In this document: piece by piece, positions 1 to 7,580 of the stretch
Position numbering within the stretch: the stretch's first letter is position 1
How the letters are laid out: each line of letters starts with the position of its first letter
DNA from: Kocuria sp. p3-SID1428
Lineage (GTDB): Bacteria; Actinomycetota; Actinomycetes; Actinomycetales; Micrococcaceae
Assembly (NCBI RefSeq): GCF_025149945.1
Contig: NZ_JALXVH010000032.1
Coordinates: forward strand, 1-29,931
Direction: 5' to 3'
DNA: 29,931 bases
Position numbers and translations under genes: made by a program
Notes under the pieces: generated by a model
Databases searched by the model: none
What the model saw: only the letters and a program-made list of their open reading frames with translations
What the model was told of the DNA's origin: nothing

Positions 1-69
1 GGGGGGGCCGGGGGCGCCCCGCCGCCGGGGGGGGCGGCCCGCGGCGCGCGCGCCCCCCCCCCCCACGGA
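1..69. other. Extreme G/C low-complexity edge
   Basis: This stretch is almost pure G and C, with homopolymer runs up to about a dozen bases and only a single A. It lies directly downstream of the rplL stop. I see no gene and no clean hairpin followed by a T-run. It may be a real GC-rich intergenic segment holding the rplL terminator, or a sequencing or assembly artefact at a contig end. The homopolymer lengths should not be trusted. Confidence 0.5.
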
Positions 70-456
70 TCACTTGAGGGTGACGGTGGCGCCGGCGCCC
101 TCGAGCTGCTCCTTGGCCTTCTCGGCATCCTCCTTGGAGGCGCCCTCGAGGACAGCCTTGGGAGCGGAGTCGACGAGCTCCTTGGCCTCCTTCAGGCCGA
201 GGGAGGTCAAAGCGCGCACCTCCTTGATGACGCCGATCTTCTTGTCGCCGGCAGCCTCGAGGATGACGTCGAACTCGGTCTGCTCCTCCTCGGCGGCACC
301 GGCGTCGCCGCCGGCAGCCGGGGCGGCAGCCACGGCGGCCGGAGCCGCAGCGGTGACGTCGAAGGTCTCCTCGAAGGCCTTGACGAACTCGGAGAGCTCG
401 ATGAGGGAGAGCTCCTTGAAGGCCTCGATCAGTTCATCGGTGGTCAGCTTCGCCAT
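70..456 (-). CDS. rplL: 50S ribosomal protein L7/L12
   Basis: L7/L12 is the flexible stalk protein of the large ribosomal subunit; dimers bind L10 and recruit and activate translational GTPases such as EF-Tu, EF-G and IF2. The 128-residue product has the usual three parts: a helical dimerisation domain (about 1-35, starting [18 protein letters not shown]), an Ala/Gly-rich hinge (about 48-70) and the conserved C-terminal domain ([20 protein letters not shown] through [14 protein letters not shown]). I chose the ATG at 456 because an AGAAGGAG ribosome-binding site precedes it and upstream in-frame sequence is not L12-like. It lies 87 bases downstream of rplJ, so the two are cotranscribed and share the L10 leader control. 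Length and motifs are normal. Confidence 0.97.
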   Translation of the reverse strand: MAKLTTDELIEAFKELSLIELSEFVKAFEETFDVTAAAPAAVAAAPAAGGDAGAAEEEQTEFDVILEAAGDKKIGVIKEVRALTSLGLKEAKELVDSAPKAVLEGASKEDAEKAKEQLEGAGATVTLK

Positions 457-543
457 GTTGTGGCTCCTTCTGGTATCTGGTCCCGTCGGCCGCATGGGGC
501 GCGGCGCGACGGAGGGTGGTTCTGGTACGTGGTGAGTCGACGC

Positions 544-1086
544 TCAGGCGTCGGCAGCGGTGTCCGAGCCGGTCTCCTCGACCTTGGCGCGCAGCGCCTC
601 GGCCGTGCGGACCGTCTTGGACAGCGGTGCCTGGAACAGCGCGGCGGCCTGGGACAGCGAAGCCTGTGCGGCTCCGGCGACCTTGGCCAGCAGGACCTCG
701 CGGGACTCGAGGTCCGCGAGCTGCTTGATGCCGGCCTCATCGAGAGCGGCACCGTCCATGTAGCCGCCCTTGACGACCAGCGCGGGGTTCTCCTTGGCGA
801 AGTCGCGCAGGCCCTTGGCGACGGCGACCGCATCGCCGGAGACGAACGCAATCGCGGTGGGGCCCTGGAGCTGTCCCTCGAATGCGTCGATCCCGGCCTC
901 GCGGGCGGCGATGCCGGCCAGCGTGTTCTTCACCACGGCGTACTCGGCGTTCTCACCGAGCGAGCGGCGCAGCTGCGAGATCTGCGTCACCGAGAGCCCG
1001 CGGTATTCGGTCAGCACAGCTGCAGAGGACGACTCGAAGCGTCCCTTCAGCTCGGCCACCGCGGCGTACTTCTCAGAGTTCGCCAT
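544..1086 (-). CDS. rplJ: 50S ribosomal protein L10
   Basis: L10 anchors the L7/L12 dimers to 23S rRNA at the stalk base and, in many bacteria, represses its own operon by binding the mRNA leader. The 180-residue protein begins [20 protein letters not shown] and contains the L10 signature region [20 protein letters not shown] followed by [13 protein letters not shown]. The helical C-terminus that binds L12 ends in an acidic tail. I chose the ATG at 1086, which has a GGAAGGAG-type ribosome-binding site a few bases upstream; an extension upstream would run into the leader hairpin. It is the first gene of the rplJ-rplL unit and lies downstream of an L10 leader, an attenuator hairpin and a recognisable promoter. 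Confidence 0.97.
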   Translation of the reverse strand: MANSEKYAAVAELKGRFESSSAAVLTEYRGLSVTQISQLRRSLGENAEYAVVKNTLAGIAAREAGIDAFEGQLQGPTAIAFVSGDAVAVAKGLRDFAKENPALVVKGGYMDGAALDEAGIKQLADLESREVLLAKVAGAAQASLSQAAALFQAPLSKTVRTAEALRAKVEETGSDTAADA

Positions 1087-1129
1087 GGCACTCCTTCCTG
1101 GTGTGCCGGACGCCTGCCGTTCATGCCCC

Positions 1130-1317
1130 CACATGAGAAAAGCGCCCCGGCAGGAGCCAGGGCGCATCAAGACACCTCCCGCTCGAAGGCGGAAGAAGGT
1201 CTTGCACGTTCAGGACACCTGCGCTGGACGCCCCGAGGGGCTCTTACGGCGATCCGCTCCGTCCGCTTCAAGGTGAAGCAGGCACGACGGATCCGCGACC
1301 GGCGGTCTTTGGATGCC
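1130..1317 (-). ncRNA. L10 (rplJ) leader, autoregulatory 5' UTR
   Basis: The 230-base untranslated stretch before rplJ contains a hallmark of L10 leaders: on the minus strand, AAAGACCGCCGGTCGC (about 1296-1311) lies inside nested helices, with GGCA pairing to a downstream TGCC and TCC to GGA. This resembles the kinked site where the L10/L12 complex binds its own mRNA. A predicted promoter ends just at the 5' edge of this structure, and a hairpin plus T-run follows at 1138-1165. I infer feedback control of rplJ-rplL by excess L10/L12. The motif match is by eye; a covariance-model search with the Rfam L10 leader would decide. Confidence 0.65.
1138..1165 (-). terminator. Attenuator-like hairpin before rplJ
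   Basis: On the minus strand GCGCCC pairs with GGGCGC around a loop of about 12 bases, and the stem runs straight into TTTTCTC. That is the layout of an intrinsic terminator. It sits between the L10 leader core and the rplJ ribosome-binding site, so it probably acts as an attenuator within the leader, as found in other L10 leaders. Alternatively it is only a partial terminator for readthrough from upstream. Confidence 0.65.
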
Positions 1318-1320
1318 AAG

Positions 1321-1349
1321 AGACTACCTTCCTGCGCCTCCTGCGGCAA
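1321..1349 (-). promoter_or_regulatory. Predicted rplJL promoter (TTGCCG-17-TAGTCT)
   Basis: On the minus strand a -35-like TTGCCG (1344-1349) is separated by exactly 17 bases from a -10-like TAGTCT (1321-1326). The predicted start at about 1314-1317 coincides with the first base-paired segment of the L10 leader, which strengthens the call. The same -35 hexamer and spacing appear before the tRNA-Trp/secE/nusG unit. The promoter lies just past the stop codon of the GNAT gene. Confidence 0.6.
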
Positions 1350-1372
1350 CCCTCTGGCCGCCGCGGGCCGCC

Positions 1373-2524
1373 TCAGGCCTCCCCGATCGCCCGCTCCCAG
1401 ACCGCGGACCGCCCCACCACGACGGAGCCCAGACGGCGGTTCACCCAGTTCATGCGGGTGTTTCCGCTGTGCGTCCACACATAGATCGACTCGATGTCCG
1501 GTGCCGTCTCGGCGATCTGGCGAAGGTTCCCGAGCTTGAGGCGCAGGCCCAGGCGGCGACCGCGGTGCTCCTTCAGCACGACGGTCTCGTCCTGCAGCCC
1601 GGCCCCGCGATACGGATGCGGCACGACGACCTCCGTCATCCCCACCAGCTCTCCCGAGGGGATGTGCTCCATGACGGCCATGAGCGACTGATCGCCGTCC
1701 GCGCTGCGCAGCGCCTCGGTGCGCCGGACCCGCTGGGCGTCCCACGGCTCGGGGTCCCACACCGCGGGGGCGGCGAAGGCATCCGACGGGATCCTCGCAT
1801 GCAGCCGGGCCAACGATTCGAGCCAGTGCTCCGGAGCCTCGTCCTTCCACACGTGGACGCGGTAGTCCTCGGCGCCCTCGGCCGCCAGGACCTCCTGGCT
1901 GAGCCGCTGCATCTCGCGCGGCTCCAGGGGCACGGCCAGTCGGCTGACATCAGAGACGGTGCGCAGCGCATAGCCGGCGCGCTGGGCGAAGCGCGTCTGC
2001 CGGTTGGACAGAGGCAGGCGCCCCGAGCCGTCCGAGGCGGTGATCCAGTCCTCCGGGCGCACCTGCGCCATGGCGCCGGTGGGCGAGCCGATGCGGCCGT
2101 CGCCCTGCAGGTCCACTGGCCCGGGGTGCTCGGACTGGATCGTGATTCGACGCCGAGCCTCCGCGCCGGAGAGCTGCTCCGCGGCAGCCAGCAGCTCCAG
2201 ACCCACTCCCCTGGCCTCGCACTGCGGGTCGACCGTCACGAGCACCACGGCCGAGCGCGTGTGCACCACCAGCGGCAGCCGGATCTCTGCGCGGCCCACC
2301 AGCCGGTCCTCCATGAAGGCGCCCAGCAGCACCACGCGCTCCCACGGATCGTGCAGGTCCGTGAAGATGCCCTCGGCCTCGTTGGACAGCTGCCCCGTGC
2401 CCCAGATGGCCTCGCGCGAGCGGCGCACCAGATCGGCGACCTCGCCCAGGGTGCGCTCGGCGGCGGCGTCGAAGATCTCCGGCGTGCGGATCTGTCGGAT
2501 CTGGACGGCGTCGTTCGGAAGCAC
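1373..2524 (-). CDS. Two-domain GNAT family N-acetyltransferase
   Basis: This is a predicted acetyl-CoA-dependent acetyltransferase with two tandem GNAT folds. The first carries VDPQCEARGVGLELLAAAEQ and the second VVLKEHRGRRLGLRLKLGNL; both match the R-x-x-G-x-G/A acetyl-CoA motif A. It ends with the GNAT-like WTHSGNTRMNWVNRRLGSVV. The architecture recalls MshD, but a separate, better mshD exists at 13386, so the substrate is unknown. An ATG at 2626 would give 417 residues, but it lies in the loop of a strong hairpin. I prefer the GTG at 2524 (383 residues), which follows GAAAGG at good spacing and precedes the conserved VQIRQIRTPEIFD. The gene interrupts the usual rplK-rplA / rplJ-rplL neighbourhood and is bounded by hairpins upstream and the rplJ promoter downstream. 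Confidence 0.8.
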   Translation of the reverse strand: MLPNDAVQIRQIRTPEIFDAAAERTLGEVADLVRRSREAIWGTGQLSNEAEGIFTDLHDPWERVVLLGAFMEDRLVGRAEIRLPLVVHTRSAVVLVTVDPQCEARGVGLELLAAAEQLSGAEARRRITIQSEHPGPVDLQGDGRIGSPTGAMAQVRPEDWITASDGSGRLPLSNRQTRFAQRAGYALRTVSDVSRLAVPLEPREMQRLSQEVLAAEGAEDYRVHVWKDEAPEHWLESLARLHARIPSDAFAAPAVWDPEPWDAQRVRRTEALRSADGDQSLMAVMEHIPSGELVGMTEVVVPHPYRGAGLQDETVVLKEHRGRRLGLRLKLGNLRQIAETAPDIESIYVWTHSGNTRMNWVNRRLGSVVVGRSAVWERAIGEA

Positions 2525-2607
2525 TGCGGACCTTTCGGCAGCGAGCGCGCCCGCAATTCCGCTTATGCCGCCTGCGGCCGCGCGGGGGGCCTCGCTCTTC
2601 AACGTAG

Positions 2608-2641
2608 TGAGGGGTCCAGCCGACATCGACTGGACCCCTCA
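2608..2641 (-). terminator. Perfect 12-bp hairpin downstream of rplA
   Basis: The arms TGAGGGGTCCAG (2608-2619) and CTGGACCCCTCA (2630-2641) are perfectly complementary around a 10-base loop. The hairpin sits about 80 bases after the rplA stop and is a likely transcription terminator or 3'-end stabiliser for rplK-rplA. It has no following T-run, which is common in high-GC actinobacteria. It overlaps the most upstream possible start of the next gene. Confidence 0.6.
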
Positions 2642-2690
2642 GGATCATGCATCCTTCCCGCAGCGGTCAATCACCGGGGAAAGGAGCTGT

Positions 2691-2709
2691 GATCTGCCGC
2701 TGGCAGATC
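2691..2709 (-). terminator. Small perfect hairpin after rplA
   Basis: GATCTGCC and GGCAGATC form an 8-bp stem with a three-base loop, starting 10 bases after the rplA stop. Together with the larger hairpin at 2608-2641 it forms a tandem terminator-like region. There is no T-run. Confidence 0.4.
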
Positions 2710-2718
2710 GTGCGAGCC

Positions 2719-3426
2719 TCAGGCTTCGGACTCGACGGAGGTGGCGTTCGGATCCACCGGGATGCCGGGGCCCCAGGTGGAGGCCACGGTCATCTTGGAG
2801 ACGTAGCGGCCCTTGGACGAGGCCGGCTTGAGGCGCAGGACCTCCTCCAGAGCCGCGGCGAAGTTCTCCGCCAGGGCCTTCTGCTCGAACGAGGTCTTGC
2901 CCACGATGAAGTGCAGGTTCGAGTGCTTGTCGACGCGGAAGTCGATCTTGCCGCCCTTGATGTCGCCCACGGCCTTGGCCACGTCCATGGTCACGGTGCC
3001 GGTCTTGGGGTTCGGCATCAGGTTGCGGGGGCCCAGGACCTTGCCCAGGCGGCCGACCTTGCCCATCATGTCCGGCGTGGCCACGGCGGCGTCGAAGTCG
3101 ACCCAGCCGCCCTGGACCTTGGCGATCAGGTCATCGCCGCCCACGAAGTCGGCGCCGGCCGCCTCAGCGGCCGCGGCCTTGTCGCCCTGGGCGAAGACCA
3201 CGACGCGGGCGGTCTTGCCCGTGCCGTTCGGAAGGTTGACGGTGCCGCGCACCATCTGGTCGGCCTTGCGGGGATCCACGCCGAGTCGCATGGCGACCTC
3301 GACGGTGGAGTCGGCCTTGGAGCTGTCGAGCTCCTTGACGAGTGCGATCGCCTCGGCCGGGGTGTAGAGACGGTCGCCGTCGATCTTCTCGGCGGCGGCC
3401 CGGTACGCCTTGCTGCGCTTTGCCAT
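2719..3426 (-). CDS. rplA: 50S ribosomal protein L1
   Basis: L1 binds helix 76-78 of 23S rRNA, forms the mobile L1 stalk that handles E-site tRNA, and often represses its own operon. The 235-residue length is normal. It starts [17 protein letters not shown] and carries the conserved [20 protein letters not shown] segment, then [11 protein letters not shown], and the L1 signature near [19 protein letters not shown]. The ATG at 3426 has a GGAGAA-type ribosome-binding site (AAGGAGAACAAGCAG before ATG). It lies 96 bases downstream of rplK; that gap holds a short hairpin at 3510-3521 but no start of another gene, so rplK-rplA is one transcript. Confidence 0.97.
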   Translation of the reverse strand: MAKRSKAYRAAAEKIDGDRLYTPAEAIALVKELDSSKADSTVEVAMRLGVDPRKADQMVRGTVNLPNGTGKTARVVVFAQGDKAAAAEAAGADFVGGDDLIAKVQGGWVDFDAAVATPDMMGKVGRLGKVLGPRNLMPNPKTGTVTMDVAKAVGDIKGGKIDFRVDKHSNLHFIVGKTSFEQKALAENFAAALEEVLRLKPASSKGRYVSKMTVASTWGPGIPVDPNATSVESEA

Positions 3427-3522
3427 CTGCTTGTTCTCCTTGTGCAGTCGTGGTCATGCGGACCGCGCTCGGCCCTGCCACGGGATTACGTGTGCTGTGT
3501 CGTGCTGCGGCTCAGGAGCCGA

Positions 3523-3954
3523 TCAGACGACGTCGATGCCCATCGAGCGTGCGGTCCCTGCGATCGCCTTGGCGCCGGCCTCGACGTTGTTGGCATTCAT
3601 GTCCGCGGCCTTGGTCTGGGCGATCTCGCGCGCCTGGTCCCAGGTGATCGAGCCGACCTTGTCCGTGTGCGGGACTCCGGAGCCCTTCTGGATGCCGGCA
3701 GCCTTCTTGATCAGCTCCGCAGCAGGCGGGGTCTTAGTCACGAAGGTGAACGAGCGATCCTCGTAGACCGTGATCTCGACCGGGATGATGTTGCCGCGCT
3801 GGGACTCCGTGGCCGCGTTGTAGGCCTTGCAGAACTCCATGATGTTGACGCCCTGCGCACCGAGCGCGGGGCCAACGGGCGGTGCCGGGTTGGCGGCGCC
3901 GGCCTGGATCTGCAGCTTGATCAGACCCGAGACCTTCTTCTTCTTGGGAGCCAT
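3523..3954 (-). CDS. rplK: 50S ribosomal protein L11
   Basis: L11 binds the GTPase-associated centre of 23S rRNA and is the target region for thiostrepton and for stringent-response activation of RelA. The 143-residue product starts [19 protein letters not shown] and has the Pro-rich segment [20 protein letters not shown]. The C-terminal RNA-binding domain ends in [13 protein letters not shown]. The start at 3954 has a strong AGGAGG ribosome-binding site. Upstream in-frame codons are Arg/Pro-rich shadow sequence and are excluded. It is separated from nusG by about 250 bases of hairpin-rich sequence, so it may have its own promoter. Confidence 0.97.
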   Translation of the reverse strand: MAPKKKKVSGLIKLQIQAGAANPAPPVGPALGAQGVNIMEFCKAYNAATESQRGNIIPVEITVYEDRSFTFVTKTPPAAELIKKAAGIQKGSGVPHTDKVGSITWDQAREIAQTKAADMNANNVEAGAKAIAGTARSMGIDVV

Positions 3955-4206
3955 GGTGTGGTCCTCCTGACGTGTTGTACCGCCGCACAGGAGCGTACGA
4001 CGGCGGGGTGGCCGCCGTGGCGCGGCGACCGGACGGCGCCCGCCGCGCGAAAGCGCGTCCCGCGGCGGTGCCGAAGCATGTGGGGCAGGCCCGAGGCCTG
4101 CCGATGGCATCCGAGTCGGGCTCGCACTGGAGCGCCGGCGTCAGGACGACGATCGACCAGTCTGCCAGATCCGCGCACGAGCGGGCTCCGGCGGACCGGT
4201 CGGCGA
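3955..4206 (-). other. nusG-rplK intergenic region with hairpins
   Basis: No gene is visible. Two secondary structures stand out. GCAGGCC / GGCCTGC at 4085-4101 is a 7-bp stem with a three-base loop. A compound hairpin around 4039-4068 pairs CCGCCGCG with CGCGGCGG and has an inner CGCG helix. These may end or attenuate the secE-nusG transcript. A TACGCT at 3992-3997 could be a weak -10 for rplK but lacks a matching -35. The rplK ribosome-binding site lies at the right-hand end of transcription, next to 3954. Confidence 0.45.
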
Positions 4207-5058
4207 TCAGATCTTGGAGACCTGATCGAACGAGATGGTGACCGGGGTCTCGCGCTCGAAGATCGACACCAGCACGACCAGCTGCTGGGACTCGACCTTG
4301 ATCTCCGAGATCGTCGCCGGGAGGGTCGCGAAGGCACCCTCCTTGACGATCACGGACTCGCCGACCTCGAAGTCGACGGTCACGGCCGGGGCGGAGGCTG
4401 CGGCACCGGCGGTGGCCTCCGCGGACGGAGCCTGTCCCTCTGCCGCAGCCGGGGTCTCGAACACCGGATTGAGCATGTCGACGACCTCGTCGATGCGCAG
4501 CGGGTTCGGGTTGTAGGCGTCCTGCCCGACGAAGCCGGTGACCCCCGGAGTGTGGCGGACGGCGCCCCAGGAAGCGTCGGTGAGGTTCATGCGCACCAGC
4601 ACGTAGCCGGGGATCCGGACGCGGCGCACGGTCTTGCGCTGCGCGTTCTTGATCTCCACGACCTCCTCCATGGGAACCTCGATCTGGAAGATGTCCTCTT
4701 CCATGTTCAAGGACTGGATGCGGGTCTCCAGATTGGTCTTCACGCGGTTCTCGTAGCCGGCGTAGGTGTGGATGACGAACCAGTCGCCCTCCTGCCGACG
4801 CAGCTTGGCGGCGAACTCCTTGCGGGGGTCCTCAGCCGGCGCCTGCTCCTCGGGAACCTGGGCGGAGACCTCCGATTCGGCGCCCTCGGCGATCGCCAGG
4901 TCGGCGTCCTGCACGGACTCCTGCTCGGCGGGGACCTCGACGGCCTCTGCCGAGGCGTCCGCGGGCGCAGCCGTCTCAGCCTGCTCCGCGCCGTCCTGCG
5001 CGGGAGTCGTGTCCTCCGGCGCCAGGTCGACGTCGTTCTCAGCTTCGTGCTGGGTCAC
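4207..5058 (-). CDS. nusG: Transcription termination/antitermination protein NusG
   Basis: NusG binds RNA polymerase and links it to Rho or to ribosomal protein S10. The NGN domain begins at [20 protein letters not shown] and includes [20 protein letters not shown] and TPGVTGFVG. The C-terminal KOW domain spans [20 protein letters not shown] to the end VSKI. The protein has an acidic, Ala/Glu-rich N-terminal extension of about 85 residues and an Ala-rich linker of about 30 residues between NGN and KOW, as is common in actinobacteria. I chose the GTG at 5058 (283 residues), preceded by CAGGGA; upstream codons lack a ribosome-binding site. It follows secE by about 100 bases and forms a secE-nusG operon. 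Confidence 0.93.
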   Translation of the reverse strand: MTQHEAENDVDLAPEDTTPAQDGAEQAETAAPADASAEAVEVPAEQESVQDADLAIAEGAESEVSAQVPEEQAPAEDPRKEFAAKLRRQEGDWFVIHTYAGYENRVKTNLETRIQSLNMEEDIFQIEVPMEEVVEIKNAQRKTVRRVRIPGYVLVRMNLTDASWGAVRHTPGVTGFVGQDAYNPNPLRIDEVVDMLNPVFETPAAAEGQAPSAEATAGAAASAPAVTVDFEVGESVIVKEGAFATLPATISEIKVESQQLVVLVSIFERETPVTISFDQVSKI

Positions 5059-5157
5059 TGGGAGTCCCTGCTTTCCTCTGCTCTGGGGTGGCCGCGAGGC
5101 CATGCTCGCGAAGCGGTCGTGCTGTACGCCGGTGTGCATCCCCGGCGGTGCGTGGCC

Positions 5158-5421
5158 TCAGGAGGCGATCGCGCCGTCGCCGAAGACCAGCATGGCCAGC
5201 TGGCCGAAGCCGAAGTCAAGCAGCGAGATCAAGGCCATCATGAAGGCCACGAAGACGAGGACGACGAGCGTGTACTGCACGAGCTCGCGGCGCGTGGGGG
5301 TGTGGACCTTGCGCAGCTCCGCGATCACCTGACGCAGGAACAGGAGCAGACCGCCGAACATCCCGTTCGGCTTCTGCCCCGGCTCACCGCCCGGCTGATC
5401 CGCGGCTGTGCTCTGCGACAT
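5158..5421 (-). CDS. secE: Preprotein translocase subunit SecE
   Basis: SecE clamps and stabilises SecY in the SecYEG protein-conducting channel of the cytoplasmic membrane. The 87-residue protein is the short, single-membrane-span form normal for actinobacteria. A polar N-terminus (about 1-20) is followed by the conserved amphipathic segment LFLRQVIAELRKVHTPTRRE, then the membrane helix YTLVVLVFVAFMMALISLLD. The ATG at 5421 has a GAGGAG ribosome-binding site. It sits between tRNA-Trp and nusG, the classic actinobacterial order. Confidence 0.95.
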   Translation of the reverse strand: MSQSTAADQPGGEPGQKPNGMFGGLLLFLRQVIAELRKVHTPTRRELVQYTLVVLVFVAFMMALISLLDFGFGQLAMLVFGDGAIAS

Positions 5422-5548
5422 CGGTTCTCCTCAAGAGGGGCCTCGCGCGTGGGTCCGCACCATCGGGTAATGGTCTGCGCTGTTCGCCTCCGCCTTCCGC
5501 AGGCGCTCGGCGAGACCGTGCTGGCTGCGGAAGGCGGGACGGGCTGCG

Positions 5549-5621
5549 CAGGGCAGACAGGACTCGAACCTGCAACCTGCGGTTTTGGAGACCGCTGCGC
5601 TACCAATTGCGCCACTGCCCT
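5549..5621 (-). tRNA. tRNA-Trp (CCA)
   Basis: The 73-base sequence folds as a tRNA. The acceptor arms are AGGGCAG and CTGCCCT with discriminator G, the D arm is around GGCGCAATTGGTAGCGC, the anticodon stem is GCGGT/ACCGC, and the T arm contains GGTTCGAGTCC. The anticodon is CCA (plus-strand TGG at 5586-5588), giving Trp. CCA is not encoded at the 3' end. It is immediately upstream of secE-nusG. Confidence 0.96.
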
Positions 5622-5903
5622 TCAGGCCTGTGGGGCGCAATGCCCCGCATGCCGGTCCATGAGCCTACCACTGCCGCGACTGCCCCGATGCGAGGCTGCC
5701 GCGTGGTTCGGATCGGCTTGGATGGACACCAGCGGGCAATCTTAGCCGAGCCGAACCGCCTCGGCAAGGGAGACGGTCTCCCCGAAGGCCGACGGAGCTG
5801 CCCATGCGCATCCGGAACTGCCCAGTAGCATGGGAAGGTGCCGCGACCGCGACGAGCGCGCCACGGCGCACCCAGCCTCACCCAGATGGAGGAACCGCAG
5901 GTC
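5622..5903. promoter_or_regulatory. Divergent region between tRNA-Trp and aspC
   Basis: No gene is visible in these 282 bases. The minus strand holds the strong promoter candidate described at 5739-5767. The plus strand has a -10-like TAGCAT at 5826-5831 that could start the aspC transcript near 5838; no good -35 accompanies it. The aspC ribosome-binding site GGAGGA lies at about 5888-5893. Confidence 0.4.
5739..5767 (-). promoter_or_regulatory. Predicted tRNA-Trp/secE/nusG promoter (TTGCCG-17-TAAGAT)
   Basis: On the minus strand TTGCCG (5762-5767) and TAAGAT (5739-5744) are separated by exactly 17 bases, giving a predicted start near 5732, about 110 bases before tRNA-Trp. The -35 hexamer and spacing are identical to those of the predicted rplJ promoter at 1321-1349, as expected for strong housekeeping sigma promoters. 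Confidence 0.6.
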
Positions 5904-7106
5904 ATGTCCGAACGCATCTCCCGCCGCATCGCGGCGATCGCCCCGTCGGCCACCCTGGCCGTCGACGCCAAGGCCAAGGCCCTCAAGTCCGAGGGGCACC
6001 CGATCATCGGCTTCGGCGCCGGCGAGCCCGACTTCCCCACCCCCGCGCACATCGTCCAGGCCGCAGCCGAGGCCCTCCAGGATCCGTCGAACTTCCGCTA
6101 CTCCCCCGGCCCGGGGCTGCCCGAGCTGCGCCGCGCGATCGCGGACACGACCGCGCAGCGCAGCGGCTGGCAGGTTGAGCCGTCGCAGGTCGTGGTGACC
6201 AACGGCGGCAAGCAGGCCGTCTACGAGGCCTTCGCGGCTGTGCTGAACGAAGGCGACGAGGTCCTGCTGCCCGCCCCGTACTGGACGACCTACCCGGAGG
6301 CCATTCGCCTGGCCGGTGGCGTGCCGGTCGAGGTCTTCGCCGGGGCCGAGCACGGCTACAAGGTGACCCCCGAGATGCTCGAGGAGAAGATCACCGATCG
6401 CACCAAGGCGATCCTGCACTGCTCGCCGTCGAACCCGACCGGCGCGGTGTTCTCGTCCGAGGAGACCAGGGCGCTGGGCGCTTGGGCCGTCGAGAAGGGG
6501 ATCTTCGTGATCGCCGATGAGATCTACCAGCAGCTCACCTACGACGGCACCCCGTTCACCGCGATCGCCGGGGCCTGCCCGGAGCTGGGCGAGAACGTCA
6601 TCGTGGTCAACGGCGTGGCCAAGACCTATGCCATGACCGGATGGCGCGTGGGCTGGCTGATCGGACCCGCGGACGTCGTGAAGGCCGTGAGCACGCTGCA
6701 GTCGCACCTGACCTCCAACGTCAACAACATCGCCCAGCGCGCGGCCGTCGCAGCGCTGACCGGCCCGCAGGATGACGTGGTCGCCATGGGCGAGGCCTTC
6801 GACCGACGTCGCCGGCTGGCCGTGGAGATGCTCTCGGCGATCGACGGCGTCACCGTCCCCGAGCCCCAGGGCGCGTTCTACGTCTACCCGGATGTCAGCG
6901 CGCTGCTGGGCCGCGACTACGACGGCAGCACCCCGCAGACCTCCGCCGAGCTGGCCGGCCTGATCCTCGAGAAGGCGCAGGTGGCGGTCGTGCCGGGCGA
7001 GGCCTTCGGACCGTCGGGCTACTTCCGGCTCTCCTACGCCCTGGGCGACGACGACCTGCGCGAGGGCCTGACCCGACTGCAGGACTTCCTGGGCGGTGCC
7101 CGATGA
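5904..7106 (+). CDS. aspC: Aspartate aminotransferase (PLP, class I)
   Basis: This is a cytoplasmic pyridoxal-phosphate enzyme that interconverts aspartate + 2-oxoglutarate and oxaloacetate + glutamate. It belongs to the subgroup resembling the Thermus and Bacillus enzymes; some members also transaminate prephenate. Visible motifs are [14 protein letters not shown] near the N-terminus, [32 protein letters not shown], the cofactor-pocket segment [14 protein letters not shown], and the PLP-lysine region [20 protein letters not shown]. The 400-residue length is standard. The ATG at 5904 begins [20 protein letters not shown] and has GGAGGA upstream. The stop overlaps the start of the next gene (ATGA), so the two are translationally coupled. 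Confidence 0.93.
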   Translation: MSERISRRIAAIAPSATLAVDAKAKALKSEGHPIIGFGAGEPDFPTPAHIVQAAAEALQDPSNFRYSPGPGLPELRRAIADTTAQRSGWQVEPSQVVVTNGGKQAVYEAFAAVLNEGDEVLLPAPYWTTYPEAIRLAGGVPVEVFAGAEHGYKVTPEMLEEKITDRTKAILHCSPSNPTGAVFSSEETRALGAWAVEKGIFVIADEIYQQLTYDGTPFTAIAGACPELGENVIVVNGVAKTYAMTGWRVGWLIGPADVVKAVSTLQSHLTSNVNNIAQRAAVAALTGPQDDVVAMGEAFDRRRRLAVEMLSAIDGVTVPEPQGAFYVYPDVSALLGRDYDGSTPQTSAELAGLILEKAQVAVVPGEAFGPSGYFRLSYALGDDDLREGLTRLQDFLGGAR

Positions 7107-7486
7107 GCGCGCAGGCCGCCTCCGAGCCTACCGGCGCCCAGCGTGCCGGTGAGGCCGCAGCGCAGGCCGTCGGGATCTTCGAGCAGGTCCCCACGCCGGC
7201 CTGGACCACGGCCGGGCTGATCGGCGGCTACGGGATCGCCCGCGCCACCGGGGTGCGCTGGCTGGGCGGCGCTGCGCTTCTCGGCGCAGGTGCGGCCGCG
7301 GCCCATACCTGGTGGCACCGCGGCGGGCCCGCTCAGACCGGTGCGCTCAGCGCGGTCTACCTCCTGGGCTTCGGGCTCTCGCACCCGCTGGCCAAGAGGA
7401 TCGGCGCCTGGCCCTCCGTGCTCACAGTCACCGCGGTCTCGGCCGCTGCCAGCTGGGCGGTCGTTGACCGAGGTCTCGAGGACTGA
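7103..7486 (+). CDS. Small membrane protein, unknown function
   Basis: A 127-residue protein I do not recognise. A polar N-terminus (about 1-30) is followed by hydrophobic stretches at about 36-50 ([14 protein letters not shown]), 53-68 ([16 protein letters not shown]), 80-95 ([14 protein letters not shown]) and 103-120, suggesting three or four membrane helices. Its ATG overlaps the aspC stop by four bases, so it is cotranscribed and probably coupled to aspC. A strong hairpin ends the unit just downstream. The coding evidence is good; the role is unknown. Confidence 0.75.
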   Translation: MSAQAASEPTGAQRAGEAAAQAVGIFEQVPTPAWTTAGLIGGYGIARATGVRWLGGAALLGAGAAAAHTWWHRGGPAQTGALSAVYLLGFGLSHPLAKRIGAWPSVLTVTAVSAAASWAVVDRGLED

Positions 7487-7503
7487 GCCGCCGGCACGCA
7501 CGA

Positions 7504-7552
7504 CAGGGCCCACAGACCAGGCACCTTCCTGGTGCTCGGTCTGCGGGCCCTG
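7504..7552. terminator. Long bidirectional terminator hairpin
   Basis: CAGGGCCC, CAGACC and GGCACC pair in register with GGTGC, GGTCTG and GGGCCCTG around a short TTCCT loop, with only a few mismatches. This gives a stem of about 20 bp lying between the convergent aspC-unit (plus) and ppk2 (minus). It is near-symmetric and could terminate both transcripts. No long T-run is present on either side. Confidence 0.75.
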
Positions 7553-7580
7553 ATCCTCGTCCGGAGCCGTGCCGGGCGGA

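Noticed and set aside
2525..2626. N-terminal extension of the GNAT gene to the ATG at 2626
   Set aside because: The ATG lies in the loop of a 12-bp perfect hairpin and the added 34 residues are low in conserved character; the GTG at 2524 has a better ribosome-binding site. Not fully excluded.
2647..5745. A 1032-codon open frame on the plus strand opposite rplA, rplK, nusG and secE
   Set aside because: It is antisense to four unmistakable genes, is rich in Arg, Gly, His, Asp and Leu without domain motifs, and arises from the strong third-position GC bias.
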